Shown here: positions 10,885 to 23,909 of the stretch, piece after piece
How the letters are laid out: every line of letters begins with the position of its first letter
How positions within the stretch are numbered: position 1 is the stretch's first letter
Source: Angiostrongylus vasorum
Taxonomy: Eukaryota > Nematoda > Chromadorea > Rhabditida > Metastrongylidae
Assembly: GCA_018806985.1 (NCBI GenBank)
Contig: JADANN010000187.1
Span: forward strand, 496,001 to 560,000
Length of the DNA: 64,000 nucleotides
Reading direction: 5' to 3'
The notes under the pieces: generated by a model
What the model was told of the DNA's origin: nothing
The model's input: the letters and a program-made list of their open reading frames with translations, nothing else
The model's database searches: none
Position numbers and translations under genes: made by a program

Positions 10885-13880
10885 CATGTTGATCAGTCAT
10901 GCTAAGGTTAAAGGAAAAGTTAGTTTTTTGAAGTGATGGAATTTCTCACCTGAAAGCCTATGGAAGTTTCATTCGAGTTTATGCACGCAATCCTTTCGGG
11001 ACTCACACTTTTCACGGTACTAATCTATCAAGATGCATGTCTATATACTACCGTTGTAATAAATGATGAAGCAAGTCTCCACAGAGGCCAGAAAGCATAA
11101 AATTTGCGTTTTGTTTAAGTTGAAGACCTTGATTAATGAGACCTACCACTGTCGATAACGTTGCTTTCTACGATGGTAACTTTTCGTCAAGATGTCAAAC
11201 TCTACTTGTGTTCTTCAAACTACTGTGATCTATAAACAGCTACATGGAAAGTACTTATGTCAGTTTTTTGATATAAATCTGAGCACAGCTGCTCTAGAAG
11301 CGCTTTAATCAAAACAGGTCGGCATCTTCTTGAAAGTTGCTGTGTTTGATATTGGACTGCGTGAAAGCAGATGTCAGACGACTAAATCCCTTCCTATATT
11401 TCAGAGAAGAACATCTCCACGTCATGTGTGAATACGACCACTCCACCGGTGTGGATGAAGCAGTCGCGGTCGCTACAAACTCTGACAGTCTGTCGATACT
11501 CTCCAGAGTATTGATATACTATATTATTAGCTAATATTATGCAGAACTGAGAACAAGAAGAAAGGCATTGCAAAACAAACTACGAAGCTGGTCAACTTTT
11601 AGCTATACTAGGACGGTCCCATATCTTTCGCGCAAGCTTTTTCTTGACACTGTGAATAGCTTTTCTAAGACAAATCTGGTACCAATTTGTCGAACCTGGA
11701 ATAGATGGGAGATCTTGATGGGCCGACATGGGGTCGAACCAACGACTACGCGTGTATTACCATACTACATTTCAAAACACTGCGTCTAGCGATCCTGTTT
11801 ACACGAAAACTCACTTTAAACACCAAATATCCGTCATCACTCATGGAATAAATGGAAAACATCACAAATTCATGAGTTTCTGGAACAAAGGGCTCGCGCT
11901 GACTTTGATGGCACTATCGCTGGTTAATAGAGCGCTCCTACTGCTTATCGATGTTGTCAGGGCACCAGGAACAGGAGGCAAACAATTCGTAATTTTTCGT
12001 GATTTCCTTGTGCCGTTCTTTAAATTTCGAAGCGTTCTGGCCCTTTTAGGTGAGAAGGTGAATCTTGCGCGGAGTCGATGGGCAGCCTCTGAGCACGTTC
12101 GGCTTCTTCCATCGAGCGTGTCTTTTTTTCAGTGTAGTAGAGATTATCAAAGCAAGTAGATGTTCATATCCTTTCAACAGCTGACTTCCGATCTGACTCC
12201 TCAGTTTCTTAACATATTTGAAACGACTGCGGATTTTCGGCAGCAACCAGTAACTTTTCGATTATCAGATTATTCAAGCGGTTGATAAACCTAAGATCCC
12301 AACAGACCTGCCTCATCGCTCTGAGCAGTTCTAAATTTGCCTAAAATTAAAGGGTTCGAATGGTTGAAAACGAAACTTAAGTGTTTGAAACTAAAAAGCG
12401 CAGGCGCGACAGCCACGAACACGACCAAACATTGCGGACATCACAGCTTTCTTCTGGACAAAATTCCGTTTTCTAAATCGCTTCACTTTACTAGGGCTAC
12501 GATGTCAAGGTGAAATGAATGAGGAAAATTGATACTCATTGTAATCCAGGTTAAATATAGTATTTTATTATGATTATCACAGAATGCGGTAACTAAACTT
12601 GCATGTTGTCGTAAAGATGTCTGGATTTTGAAGACTTTTATTCCAATCTCCAGAATTCGCTATGAACTGAGAGATATCTGTCTAAAGCTGAAAACCATTA
12701 ATGGGTTTAGGATGCACATAGAAGTCAATGCTTAATATCATAATGTTTTAGAGTAATCGTTAACTAAGCCGTGGCGCATAGTCTATTTTTCCATTTCTTT
12801 TCATTCCATTTCTGAAAGTCTAGAATAGTCCTGAAACTCTAACAAGCTTTAGTTTTTTTTCCAACGTTCTCATACCAGGGACTTGCTTACCGTCGGAAAA
12901 AATTAAGTCTTTATTAAGGAAGTAAATGTATGCTGTTTAACAACCTCGCGATTGCTGAACAAGAAAACGACGCATTTTCGTGAGGGTTACTCACATGCAA
13001 CTCAAAGTGACTTACCGTACATTCTCAATGTAGACTTCAAGTTGTCAGTCTCTGCTTAGCGCTCTATTAGCCACCTGAAGACGCGCTAAAGGCTAGCGCA
13101 CTCTCAGTGAGAGAGATCTACAACGATATAATAGCAAACGTTTCAACGGCTCTAGTTTATGATCAATCATTGGAAGAAAATAAATTCCAAAAGTAATTTA
13201 TGCTTATAATTCCTTGTAGTCGTTACGAGAACCATCAAAGTATAGAGAGAACGTGCGTTGGACGGCACGCAAGCAAACACTACCTATTCTCAGCTCATCT
13301 GATTTCTCCTGTTTTGAACTCCAGCTTACAATTGCCCTCACTGTACTGTAAGCAGATAGCTCTCAAGCTGTTTATACCTGTCATGCAATTGAAACCACGT
13401 TGCACGATGACGAGATTTTTTTAGGACAGACAACTTTTAGCATATTAGCTTAGAATTTGAGTCCCGAGAAAAGCGAAATCTTCCCAATGACAACTTTTTG
13501 TGTAGAACTGGTTATCTTTATCTATAGAATATGTCTAGATATCCATAGCAAAACCCAGCCGTAAATTGAACTAAGAGCGACTACCACCTCTGAAGAATGC
13601 TCCGAAGCAAAGGAAGGGGGCGAAAACTGCGATAGCAACCTACTTTCGATGTTACAGTACTATTTGAGAGATGTAGTGAATTAAACTCTGTTTTACACTT
13701 TTTAATGCTTTTATCTCTGCTTAGGAGTCGGAAAGTCCTAGTTTTCTTTTAGTAACAAAATGTGGAAAAAATGCTGGGCGCCACAAGCGCATTCTTTAGA
13801 GCCTACTTAAAAATAAGCTTAGCGTCATAAAAAAATTGTTTGGGCTTTTTTTGGATCACAGTGTTTCAACGTGCATCTAT
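10885..13880. other. No gene seen; one SINE remnant
   Basis: About 3 kb without a supported gene. 11,675-11,760 holds a decayed minus-strand SINE trace (a reversed B-box, GGGGTCGAACC). Frames at 11.3-12.2 kb lack family signals and codon structure. Confidence 0.5.
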
Positions 13881-13884
13881 TTTA

Positions 13885-14115
13885 AAGTGGCCGGTTGACG
13901 TTATAGTCTGGATTTGAGAGAAACAGGTGAGAAAAGGAATGAGGGAGAGAGGAATAAAGAAAGAAACAGAGTGCTGAAGGGTCTTGGATATGATTGTTTC
14001 CGATGTCTATAGCTCGTGTTGTCCTCCAGAGACTTCCAAAGTTGTCCGTGTGATATATATGTCCACAGAATGACGATACGTCGTCCGCCGCTCGCCATAA
14101 CGCCGACATCGATCC
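13885..14115 (-). repeat. Family G repeat, copy 2
   Basis: Partner of 6,125-6,390 on the same strand. Same conceptual end, NPD-x3-NRP. Confidence 0.4.
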
Positions 14116-14394
14116 CATCATGCCGAGCTCGTTTTCTGTTTTAACACTACTGACATCAAGAATGCTATATTTTTGATATTCTACACTCTTTTTCTGTTCT
14201 CTTTATCCCTTAATAATCGTGGTGGAACCATTTTTTTTTATGTGATATCTATTGAATTGCTCAGTAGTCCGTAGACATGTTTCTCCAACCCAGTAAAATA
14301 ACTCACTTCGTGTTGGTAAGAATGCATTAGGAACCATCATTCTTCTCTCTATTAATCTTAAAGTTGCTCCTGATTTATCTTTACTAATGCCGTA

Positions 14395-14604
14395 AGGGCG
14401 CGTGTGGCGCAGTGGTCGGAGGCGCCCTGCAACACACACGTGGAATCGATCCCCGTGTCCATGGCCCACCAAGCATCAGTAGGCCACGGCAAGTCATTGT
14501 AAAGGCCATATATGCATTCAATCACCTCCAAACGATGCTTAATGAAGTTGAATGTATGGCGCATCCCTCAGGGATTGATCAAAGCCGAGAGCTTTATCCT
14601 TTAT
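14395..14604 (+). repeat. SINE family A lacking its central core
   Basis: The head (GTGTGGCGCAGTGGTCGG) and 3' half are intact, but the sequence jumps from GGCCCACCAAGC to ATCAGTAGGCCACGG, losing about 75 bp that include the core shared with family B. Confidence 0.85.
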
Positions 14605-14904
14605 TAGCTTTTAATGCTGTAAAGACATGAGAAAGCAGTGGTAGTTTTCGAGGAAATACCACCAATAACAACTTTACATCAGAGCAGTTCGTCTTGTGGT
14701 CTAGATGCGACATTGTTGAAGGAAGCTTCGTTGACCATTTCTTCTGTTTTAATTACGTGCAGAATGCATATGCCTTGTATTAAATATTGTAATGGCCTAT
14801 CGATTCACTTATGCATATGGTGGTCAAGCTGTGTGGTGAAGCTCATTTTCTTCTTCTTGGGTTTCCTCTCAAGATAATCCCTTTACATTTTTTTTACTTT
14901 TGGT

Positions 14905-15160
14905 ATCTCACATGAACCGTCTTTCATATCTACTGTGCGGATCCCAGCAATGCCTGCTATTCGTTTTCCATGCTTCCATCATCTACACAGATTTTCGAAC
15001 TTGTCACGCTAAGGTTAGGCTAAGGTTTGGGGATTTTCCTTTCGTCACGAATGTCGTTGGATGTTGGTCGAGTCGATACTCCCTGGAGCCTTGAGACGGC
15101 AGGGCTGGAGCGTTCCCACTTGGATTGCAGACCATGACATCACTAGCACTGCGCTCTATT
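14905..15160 (-). repeat. SINE family B fragment
   Basis: On the minus strand it holds the B 3' body and the GGGATCCGCACAGTAGATAT-type end. It is diverged. Confidence 0.55.
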
Positions 15161-15738
15161 CGCCTTTTAATTCCTTTATAACGAAGAAAAGAGGAAGAAT
15201 ATGCATATGCATTATAACTTCCTTTGAGGTTGAACGCCTTGGATTCTCATGTCATCCTTGGTATGAAAACGGGTATAGACCATTCATACCATCATGGAAG
15301 GGATCGAATGCATATCTGGACTATAGAAGGACTTTTGTGAGTCGATCTGTAAAATCAAGGCAAATCCTCGCAGACTAGTTAATTACTAAAATACCAACAC
15401 ACGGCGTGTTTTTATATCCCTAAAGTGTGCGATCAAAGCAACGCCCATTCGCATCACTAGGCGTCTTTAATCACTGTGGCCTATTCTCCATCCTACGCAA
15501 TTTATCAAAACTATTTCGTAGGCTCTCGTCTTTGGGAACATGCTGTGCCACTCCTTTTCGTGTTTAAAACTTTGCGTAACACGAAGTATGGCATCCACAC
15601 TGATGATCTGTTCACATCGACTTATGTGACCCTTCTGCGAAATTTATTCGTTTTTTCCATCGATAGTGCTCTTTTTAAGCAACGAGCAATTATTTTGCCC
15701 TTTAGGGATTTTCATATAAATAACTATTAATGAGTACA

Positions 15739-16020
15739 GGGTGCGTGTGGCGCAGTGGTCGGAAGCGCATTGCAACACACATGTGGAGCTGATCACTGCG
15801 TCCATGGCCCAGCAAGCCTTCCATCCCTCCGGGGTCGTCAAATTGATACCAGCTTTGTCTGGGAGGATAGCAACACTCGCTCGATACATCGGTATGCCAC
15901 GGCGAGTCATTGTAAAGGCCAGGCATGCATTCAATCACCTTCGAACGATGCCTAATAAAGATGAATGCATGGCACATTCCTCAGGGGACTGATCAACGCC
16001 AAGAGCTTTATCCTTTTTTC
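15739..16020 (+). repeat. SINE family A, near full length
   Basis: Head GTGTGGCGCAGTGGTCGG, core CATCCCTCCGGGGTCGTC, end GAGCTTTATCCTTTTTT. Confidence 0.88.
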
Positions 16021-16721
16021 TATTTTAATGAGTACAGCGTAAGTTTTATAGGGCCCGAGAATACGACAACTCTATGCAGTACATCGTACATTTCGTTTGA
16101 GAGATGCTATTGTTCACTGTTGTGCTATGACAGAATCGCATTCCAATCTAGATGCAAAAATATCACCTTCAAAAAACTTGAACTAACTGCAGAGTTTTCG
16201 TCAATAAAGTGACTCAAAAGGCTCTGAGCTGTTTGTATGGCCAAGTCAAGGGTGAAATAAATGAGATTCGGATGAAGAAAATAGGCGAGATGTAGTAGAA
16301 AAAACTCGAACACACAAAGGTCCGATCACCAGCGAGGACTATCAGAGTCGTTCTCACTTTAGCGCTCATGAACTAATAAAGGAGTTGCTCATGAGAATTC
16401 AAAGAGCCACTTCCACAACCTCTTGTTGCTGTCCTCGATCTTAGCGTATCCAAATGAAGAGTAGCTACCAGAATGTGTCCCAGCGCTTCTTGTTGTAATT
16501 GATCTACTGCATAAGTGTTATCTATTAATTTTACTTGTAAACTATCGATTAAAGGTTGCTATAATTACTGGCGGCTCCGCAACGAATTTTTTTTCATCGC
16601 AGGGCCTGGGCAGCCCGTCTAACTTTAATGATGAGGACTGGACCTGCATGCAAAAAAAAACGTTAGGGCAACTTGCAGTTATGGCGGGGCAGTGGTCATG
16701 TGAATTTTCGTCCTAATAAAA

Positions 16722-17350
16722 AGATAAGGCTGTTGGCGTTGATCAATCCGTGAGGGATATGTCATACATGCGACTCAAACATCATTAGAGATGAGTGGAT
16801 GCATATTAGGCTTATGCAATGATCAGTGTCTAACTTCTCATTTACTGCCCATTCTTTTTTTTCATGGCAGCGTGCTGTATGGAAAGCAACCACAAGGATG
16901 CTGAGATTTGACCAGAACTGAGAACCGCAGGTGGGCTTCGAACTCGTGACTACTCTTAGCAGGGGCTTACGTGCTAACTACCACATCACCCAGAAGTTGG
17001 ATTCAGCGTCGATTTGTGCTCCCCATCTTTCCCGTTGACGATTGTTGATAAGACCGTTAGAACAAAGAACAGGCTAAGAGAAAGGCAAAGAAAAGCCCTC
17101 CGTTAGTGTGGCGGGTGGCACATGGCCCCCCTGGTAAAGGTAATCGCGGTTTCGCAGTCCAACTGAGATTCCGACTTTTGCTTAAACCTAAGCATCCTTG
17201 TGGTTCTGTTTCACAATAATCAGTGCTGCTATCCTCTCCGACAAGCCTGGTATCCATTTACCGACCCCAGAGGAGTGGAGCGTTCGCTGAGCGCTGGACG
17301 CGGCGTCAACCATATGTCTATTGCAGGGCATCCCCAATCACTGCGCTACG
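16722..17350 (-). repeat. SINE A end, family C body, SINE A fragment in a row
   Basis: 16,722-16,815 is the reversed 3' end of family A (GTTGATCAATCCGTGAGGG). 16,835-17,210 is a C element (TTACTGCCCATTC, AAAGAAAAGCCCTCCGTTAG). 17,215-17,350 is a reversed A core (TGCTATCCTCTCCGACAAG) running to a head relic (TGCGCTACGCG). Confidence 0.6.
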
Positions 17351-18005
17351 CGCTCTGCGATATCCACTCTGATACTTTTCTTTATTTTAGACTTCATGTT
17401 TCATAGTTAATGATCTATTAATCAGTTCGATTCTACGCTTATAGCCAAAAGAAAGGTTTCGCTTATTTTTTTAACAATAAGTTTCGATAAACCTATTATT
17501 TGGATTCTAACCTTGCTTAATTAGATAGTTGGATTACCTGTCTTCATGATTCTTGCAGACCCCAGAACATTGGAAAAATGGTAAAGGAAGGTTTCCCTGG
17601 AGTCGCTTTTTGTGAAATGAATCCACCTATACTAGTTTTTTCGTCCATAACTAATTTGTACGTTTCAACAATAGCTTACCAACTTTGGTAGAGAGTATAT
17701 GCCCCGTGGCTTTAGTGTGACGATAATATAGTGTTTCAAAGCATTTTTGACGAGTTTTGTCATTTCATCCACTTCTCTTGGTTTATGGAAAAATACTTAG
17801 AAATCCATACCATGTCTCCTTGAGTATTTCTTTGAAACTTTCATTGTATTGATCCTTGTGATCTGTTTGTGGGGAAACTTCGTATTCAATTTGCTCAATG
17901 AAGCTTCGATAGTGGAAGCCATTTCAGCAGAAACAGGCCAAAATAACAAAGTTATACCTAGGACTAGTATAAAACTTTCTATTTTCCCTTCTCTACCATT
18001 TGACA

Positions 18006-18284
18006 AGGGCGCGTGTGGCGTAGTGGTCGGAGGCGCCCTGTAAAACACGTGGAATCGATCCCCGCGCCTATGGCCCACCAAGCCTTCAATCCCTCCGGGG
18101 TCGCGAAATTGGTACCAGACTTGTCTGTGAGGATAACACCACTGCCTCGATACATCGATAGGCCACCGCGAGTCATTATAAAGGCCAGATATGCATTTAA
18201 CCACCTCCAGCGATGCTTAATGAAGTCGAATGCTTGGCGCATCTCTCAGGAATTGATCAACGCCAAGAGCTTTATCCTTTTATC
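18006..18284 (+). repeat. SINE family A, near full length
   Basis: Head GTGTGGCGTAGTGGTCGG, core AATCCCTCCGGGGTCGCG, end GAGCTTTATCCTTTTAT. Confidence 0.88.
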
Positions 18285-19530
18285 ATTTAACAATTATTTT
18301 CCTTGACGAAACGCCTAGCACTGGAAAAGAACTTTTTAGAAGTCAGCGAAGAGAATCTCCTTCAGATAATTTAGTAATAGAGAAATAAGCATCTGACAAA
18401 GATGAGCTACTTCCAATTCCTGGTAGGAAAATGAGAGTGAGACGCGACCTATTTTTTCTCTCCTGTTCAGTTCGCGATACACTTTCAATCTTCTCGAGGA
18501 ATAGCAGGTATAATGAACTCTAACCTCAGTCTCGGCTTAAAACATTATTTGCTATGAGTGAAAAAATCACAATGATTACTTGAATAACCATCTTCACGAA
18601 TAATGATGCGGGCAGCAGTAAAATCTACATTTCACTGGTCATGTGCTAGTCCGGCGAGGCGCATTTCTCTTGAGTCTTGATACTGCTGCGCTAAGGCTTT
18701 CCACAGAGCGTAACTGGTCCATGGGGATCGAAACGAGCTTTCCCATCTAAAATGACAACTTCCATGGCGCTAGTTAAATTTCACGCTTTTTTGCTCGGAA
18801 ATACTGAACTCCTGAACTTAGAGCGATATTATCGGTTAGATCGGAGCAACAGCTGAACGTCTTTTTTGTCGATAATCTTTGAAATGAGTTCTTTGTCAAA
18901 GATAAAACAATAGTAATCTCAAAATTTCTTTTGGTGCTTGTGCTTGCACTGCTAAAACACTCACTGCTATAGATGTTCCATACGTTAAAGACTATCCTAA
19001 GCACGAACTTGAAATCCAACTAAGCCATACCAGTACCACTAGTTTGTTCATCTGCAAACAACATTAAGAAAAGCTTCTAACAATATTGAATCGTTGGTAA
19101 TAAAGCAAGCCATCATTACAATAAGGAGAAACTCCACAAAGTGCAAGGACTGAATTGAATTCAGAACATCATCAGTGGAAGTCAGATAGAATTCGTTGAC
19201 TAAATCAAGTCATCATGAGCCAACATGCAGTCACTTCGTCGCCATCTCAAAATATCGTCATCAAGCAGTTTTCCCTTTCTGTTAGTGTCGTGCTTGCCTT
19301 CAAGTGGTGATTAGTAGATAACAGCTTTCTGACGTCATAAACCATGACATGTCTGACAGCTCTCAGAGCTAAAAACCTTGAAATGTCGATCAAAAATTAG
19401 TCATGAAGCCATAAAGTGATCAAGTATAAAGCGTTCGGCATCCTTAATGGATGCGCTTTGCGTCCGATTACATTCGTAGCATCGTGTACGTAGCTGAATG
19501 CGTGTTTAGCCAATACAATGACGCTATACT
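18285..19530. other. No gene seen
   Basis: AT-rich sequence without recognised motifs or repeats. Confidence 0.5.
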
Positions 19531-19532
19531 GA

Positions 19533-19925
19533 TACTTACTTGATGATTGAATGGGCCGTGCTCACTGGTTGTGCGGGCCCCAGCATAAACTCCATTTTTT
19601 CGGAGATTTGCTCGTTGAGTCATTGTGGTTGCCTCGAATCTCGAGGTCAGCCTAGCCAAAGTCTGCCCCAGGTCGTCACCACTACAGGCGCTCGCAGCCC
19701 TAGTAGGTCTGAGAGAGATCTGCCACCATGCAACTAATTTGATACCAGGACGTTGGTGGATCCTGATATTGGCTTACTCTTAGCTAGCCTTCTTGATGGA
19801 AGCGCCGGACTCTTTGTCAGCTTGGGAGACCCTGCAAGGGATGCATCCCCCTTTGTACATCGCAGTGCGACACCCAGGAACGAACACCTTCCAGCTGCGA
19901 TGAGGCGCTAAACCGTTGGGAGCCA
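19533..19925 (-). repeat. Family D repeat
   Basis: Same structure as the copy at 4,536-4,925, including the GGGGCCCGCACAACCAGTGA stretch before an AAGTAAGT tail on the minus strand. Confidence 0.8.
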
Positions 19926-20673
19926 ATGACATTATGGTCTACCGATACACCAGGACAGTGTTCTTATCTTCTTAGGCAAGACTAATACCAATTCGAAGAG
20001 CAGAATGACGGTGGGATTGGTTTTCCATTGGGGAAATCGAAACAACTTCGATTCGTACACTGAAGGAAAACTCTGGCAACTGCGCCTACCTGCTCTAACG
20101 AACTCTTGTACCATAAGAATCATTACTTATAGTTTCAACAAGAACTGCTGGGCAGATCTTTTTTTTGAAATGTTCTAGAAGGCTACTTTTACTTCACAGA
20201 AATCGAAAATTCTCACTCTGTCATCATTTTATTAATGTTCTTATTCTGTTCTACAGCAATTCAAGCCTACGATCTCATATGAAAGCATTGAATCCTTCCG
20301 TACCATTGGTCAAAATAGTTGTAGCTTTTTTTTCCATTGTGATGCTTTTCTCAACAAACCAGTACACTGAGAACCTTCCCGTCACAATCGGATTTCTTTC
20401 ACTTTTTTCATATTAGCATTCTTTTCTATTCATTTAATATCTTAGCGTTGTTAAGAAATTTATTACAAACACGCAGACAAATGCAATATTACAGATTCCC
20501 TCCAGATGTCTCAATTGAAATGTTGACCACTCTATTCGTTCTGGTCAGTACGAATTCCTTATTTTTATGCTTTTTTGCTATTTTTTTTCATCAAAAGCCA
20601 ACACTAGGAACAACATCATATTTTCGCAGTATTTTCGAAAAATTTCACTTTCATTTATTGAAAATTGATAAAA

Positions 20674-20957
20674 GGGCGCGTGTGGCGCAATGGTCGGAAG
20701 CGCCTTGTAACAGACACGTAGGATCGATGCTGGCGCCCATGGCCCACCAAGCCTTACATCCCTCCGGGGTCGGCAGATTAATACCAGACTTGTCTGAGAG
20801 GATAACAGCACTGACTCGATACATCGGTAGGCCACCGCGACTCATTATAAAGGCCAGATATGCATTCAGTCACCTCCAAACGATGCTTAATGAAGTCGTC
20901 GAATGCACGGTGTATCACTCAGAGATTGATCAACGCCGAGAGTTTTATCCTTTTTTT
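20674..20957 (+). repeat. SINE family A, near full length
   Basis: Head GTGTGGCGCAATGGTCGG, core CATCCCTCCGGGGTCGGC, end ATTGATCAACGCCGAGAG with a T-run. Confidence 0.88.
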
Positions 20958-21954
20958 TATTGAGAATTGATTACTTGCTGCCCTTTCTTCTCCTATACTG
21001 TCAATCGATCTTCCTATTTCAGTCAAACCGCTCCAGTGAAATGTAAACGAGTAGGAAGCAGTAAATGAAGCTGACAAAATTGAGTAGCACTACCACGTAC
21101 AATGCCATTTCAGAAGTTACAAGGTCAAAATCACCATATCACTCACTGGGTCTGGAAGGGTCAGTGGAAAAGTCATTCACGACATCTAGCTCGGATTGTT
21201 CTAAAGCTATATCCTCCTACCCTCCGTCCAAATAGAGGATGAATTTGTCGTCTCAATAACTCTTCTTTCAAAGTGTGTGATGCTACGACCAATAAACGTG
21301 TAGCACCAGGGACGAGAAGATGAAATTCCAGCTGATCCGCCTGTTATAGCCTGCCCACTGATTCCGTTTCTCACATACTATCTGTTATAACGTAAGGCAT
21401 TTAAAAGATGCTGTATATGAAGAGAAAGTAACAGTAAATCGGCACTTCTGTTGAATTTGATTACCGTATTTTGTTTACAAGCTCTTACTGGAATAATTTT
21501 TTAGTGGAGTTGAACGCTGAACAAAGGGGAACTGTGAACAACGCGAATTTGGAGAAGTTTCCACTGCGACAGATTATAGATCTCGTTAATTTACTTTTCG
21601 ATTTGAAAATCTGGTGGACCGGACATGTGATGTTTATGAACGACAAGCAGTGAACAAAAGCCGTTAACGACCAGGGTCCCGTGGGACATCCTAAGTGCAA
21701 AACAGGAAGAGAACGGACCAGAAGATCAGATATCTTCAACAGAACTTCGAAGAACAAATGCGACGCAATTCGTGTCCATTGAAGGAGTACAAACCAACAG
21801 ACAACTCTGCCAGACAAAAAGGACGAATTAAAGCATTACTGCGCGTTTTCAAAACATGCGGCGATTAATGATAGGGCAAATGACATGATTGAAGATCTAT
21901 TGAATAGAAATTGAAAAGCACTAACAATTAATATCATTAAATATTACTCTTACT

Positions 21955-22115
21955 TGAGACTAGTTGAGAGACAGGCGAAACGAAGGACCCGCATAGTGTG
22001 GTGGTGAACGAGTTAGCCCCGGAAAGAATAACAGTGCGTTCGTTCACCACAGCAGGCACCTGCGGTCCAGAGTGTTGCAAATATCTCAGCATTATTTGAA
22101 ATTACACTTACTTTT
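21955..22115 (+). repeat. Family C, right part
   Basis: Shows GTTGAGAGACAGGCGAAACG, GTGTGGTGGTGAACG and GCAAATATCTCAGCATT. Confidence 0.75.
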
Positions 22116-22743
22116 ATTGTTTTCCGTGCATTATATTTTTTTTGGAGACATCACTGACAGTTAATGGGGACGAGTACGCGGATCTGATGCAAAGTAATGT
22201 AACAACACGGGTGCTTCCACTCAGTGTCATCACCGTCAGCCCAAACTCTTCCGAATCGACAAACAAGTCTTGCTCACTCAGCCTTCATCGGTGAGGATTA
22301 CTATATTTCGAGAGTACAGCTGTTGTGTACTGTAATGGCGATCACTACCACACAAACAGTATGTGATTCACATCTCATTCCATTCATCCTCCAATGAATA
22401 CGTAGCTCACGAACCACCTAACTCTCAAGATCGGTGAACTTGTCTGCGATAGAATACCGGATTGTTCATAAATCCACTTAAATTACTCTACGCCCTAAGC
22501 ATTCAATATGTTCTCTGCCTTTCACTTCACTCAAAAAGAATAATAAAACGATAATGTAAAAGGTGTCGATGACGGAAGCCCATACAAAGAATTAGTATTG
22601 GTTTCTGGCCTCACTCATCCTTTTGAATATTCCACTAAGAAACTTTAGCCAATGGAATTGTAGCGCATGCAGAAGCTACACACAGGTACAGATATATACA
22701 TACGCACACACAACACAAACAACACACATACCGATACAGAACC

Positions 22744-23286
<543 letters not shown>

Positions 23287-23630
23287 ACACCGAAATACAC
23301 ACGACACATACACTTCAATAAAACAGTGCTTCTTATAAGCAAAATAAAATAACGGTTGTAGACCCTGCAGACATGAATAAATCATGTGAATCTTCTGAGG
23401 ATGACGAAATTGACTGTGAATAACAGAAATAGTCTTAGGTATTTTATTTTCAAATTCCGTGATTTGTTTTGTCGTAACATTTCCAGAACAAATCATTCAA
23501 TCATTAATCAATCATTGCCCATGGCTTAATATGTTTGATTTCAATTTATAAGTTTTATTCTGTGTTGAAGAATGTATGTAAAAGTGGTCTATTCCTAGTT
23601 ACCATTTTTTTTGAAACGTGTGGGCTAGAA

Positions 23631-23907
23631 GGGCACGTGTGGCGCAGTGTTCGGAGGCGCCCTGCAACACACATGTGGAATCGATCCCCGCGCCCATGGC
23701 CCACCAAACCTTCCATCCCTCCGGCGTCGGCAAATCGCTACCAGACTTGTCTGGGAGGACAGCAGTGCTGGCTCAATACATCGGTAGGCCACGGCGAGTC
23801 ATTGTAAAGGCCAGATATGCATTTAATCACCTCCGAATGATGCTTAATGAAGTCTAATGCATGGCGTATCCCTCAAGGATCAACGCCGAGAACTTTGTCC
23901 TTTATTA
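23631..23907 (+). repeat. SINE family A, near full length
   Basis: Head GTGTGGCGCAGTGTTCGG, core CATCCCTCCGGCGTCGGC. The 3' end is slightly shortened (CCCTCAAGGATCAACGCC). Confidence 0.88.
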
Positions 23908-23909
23908 TT

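Noticed and set aside
12046..12246. Minus-strand lysine/arginine-rich frame
   Set aside because: No recognisable domain; an alternative frame with a charged stretch is broken by stops.
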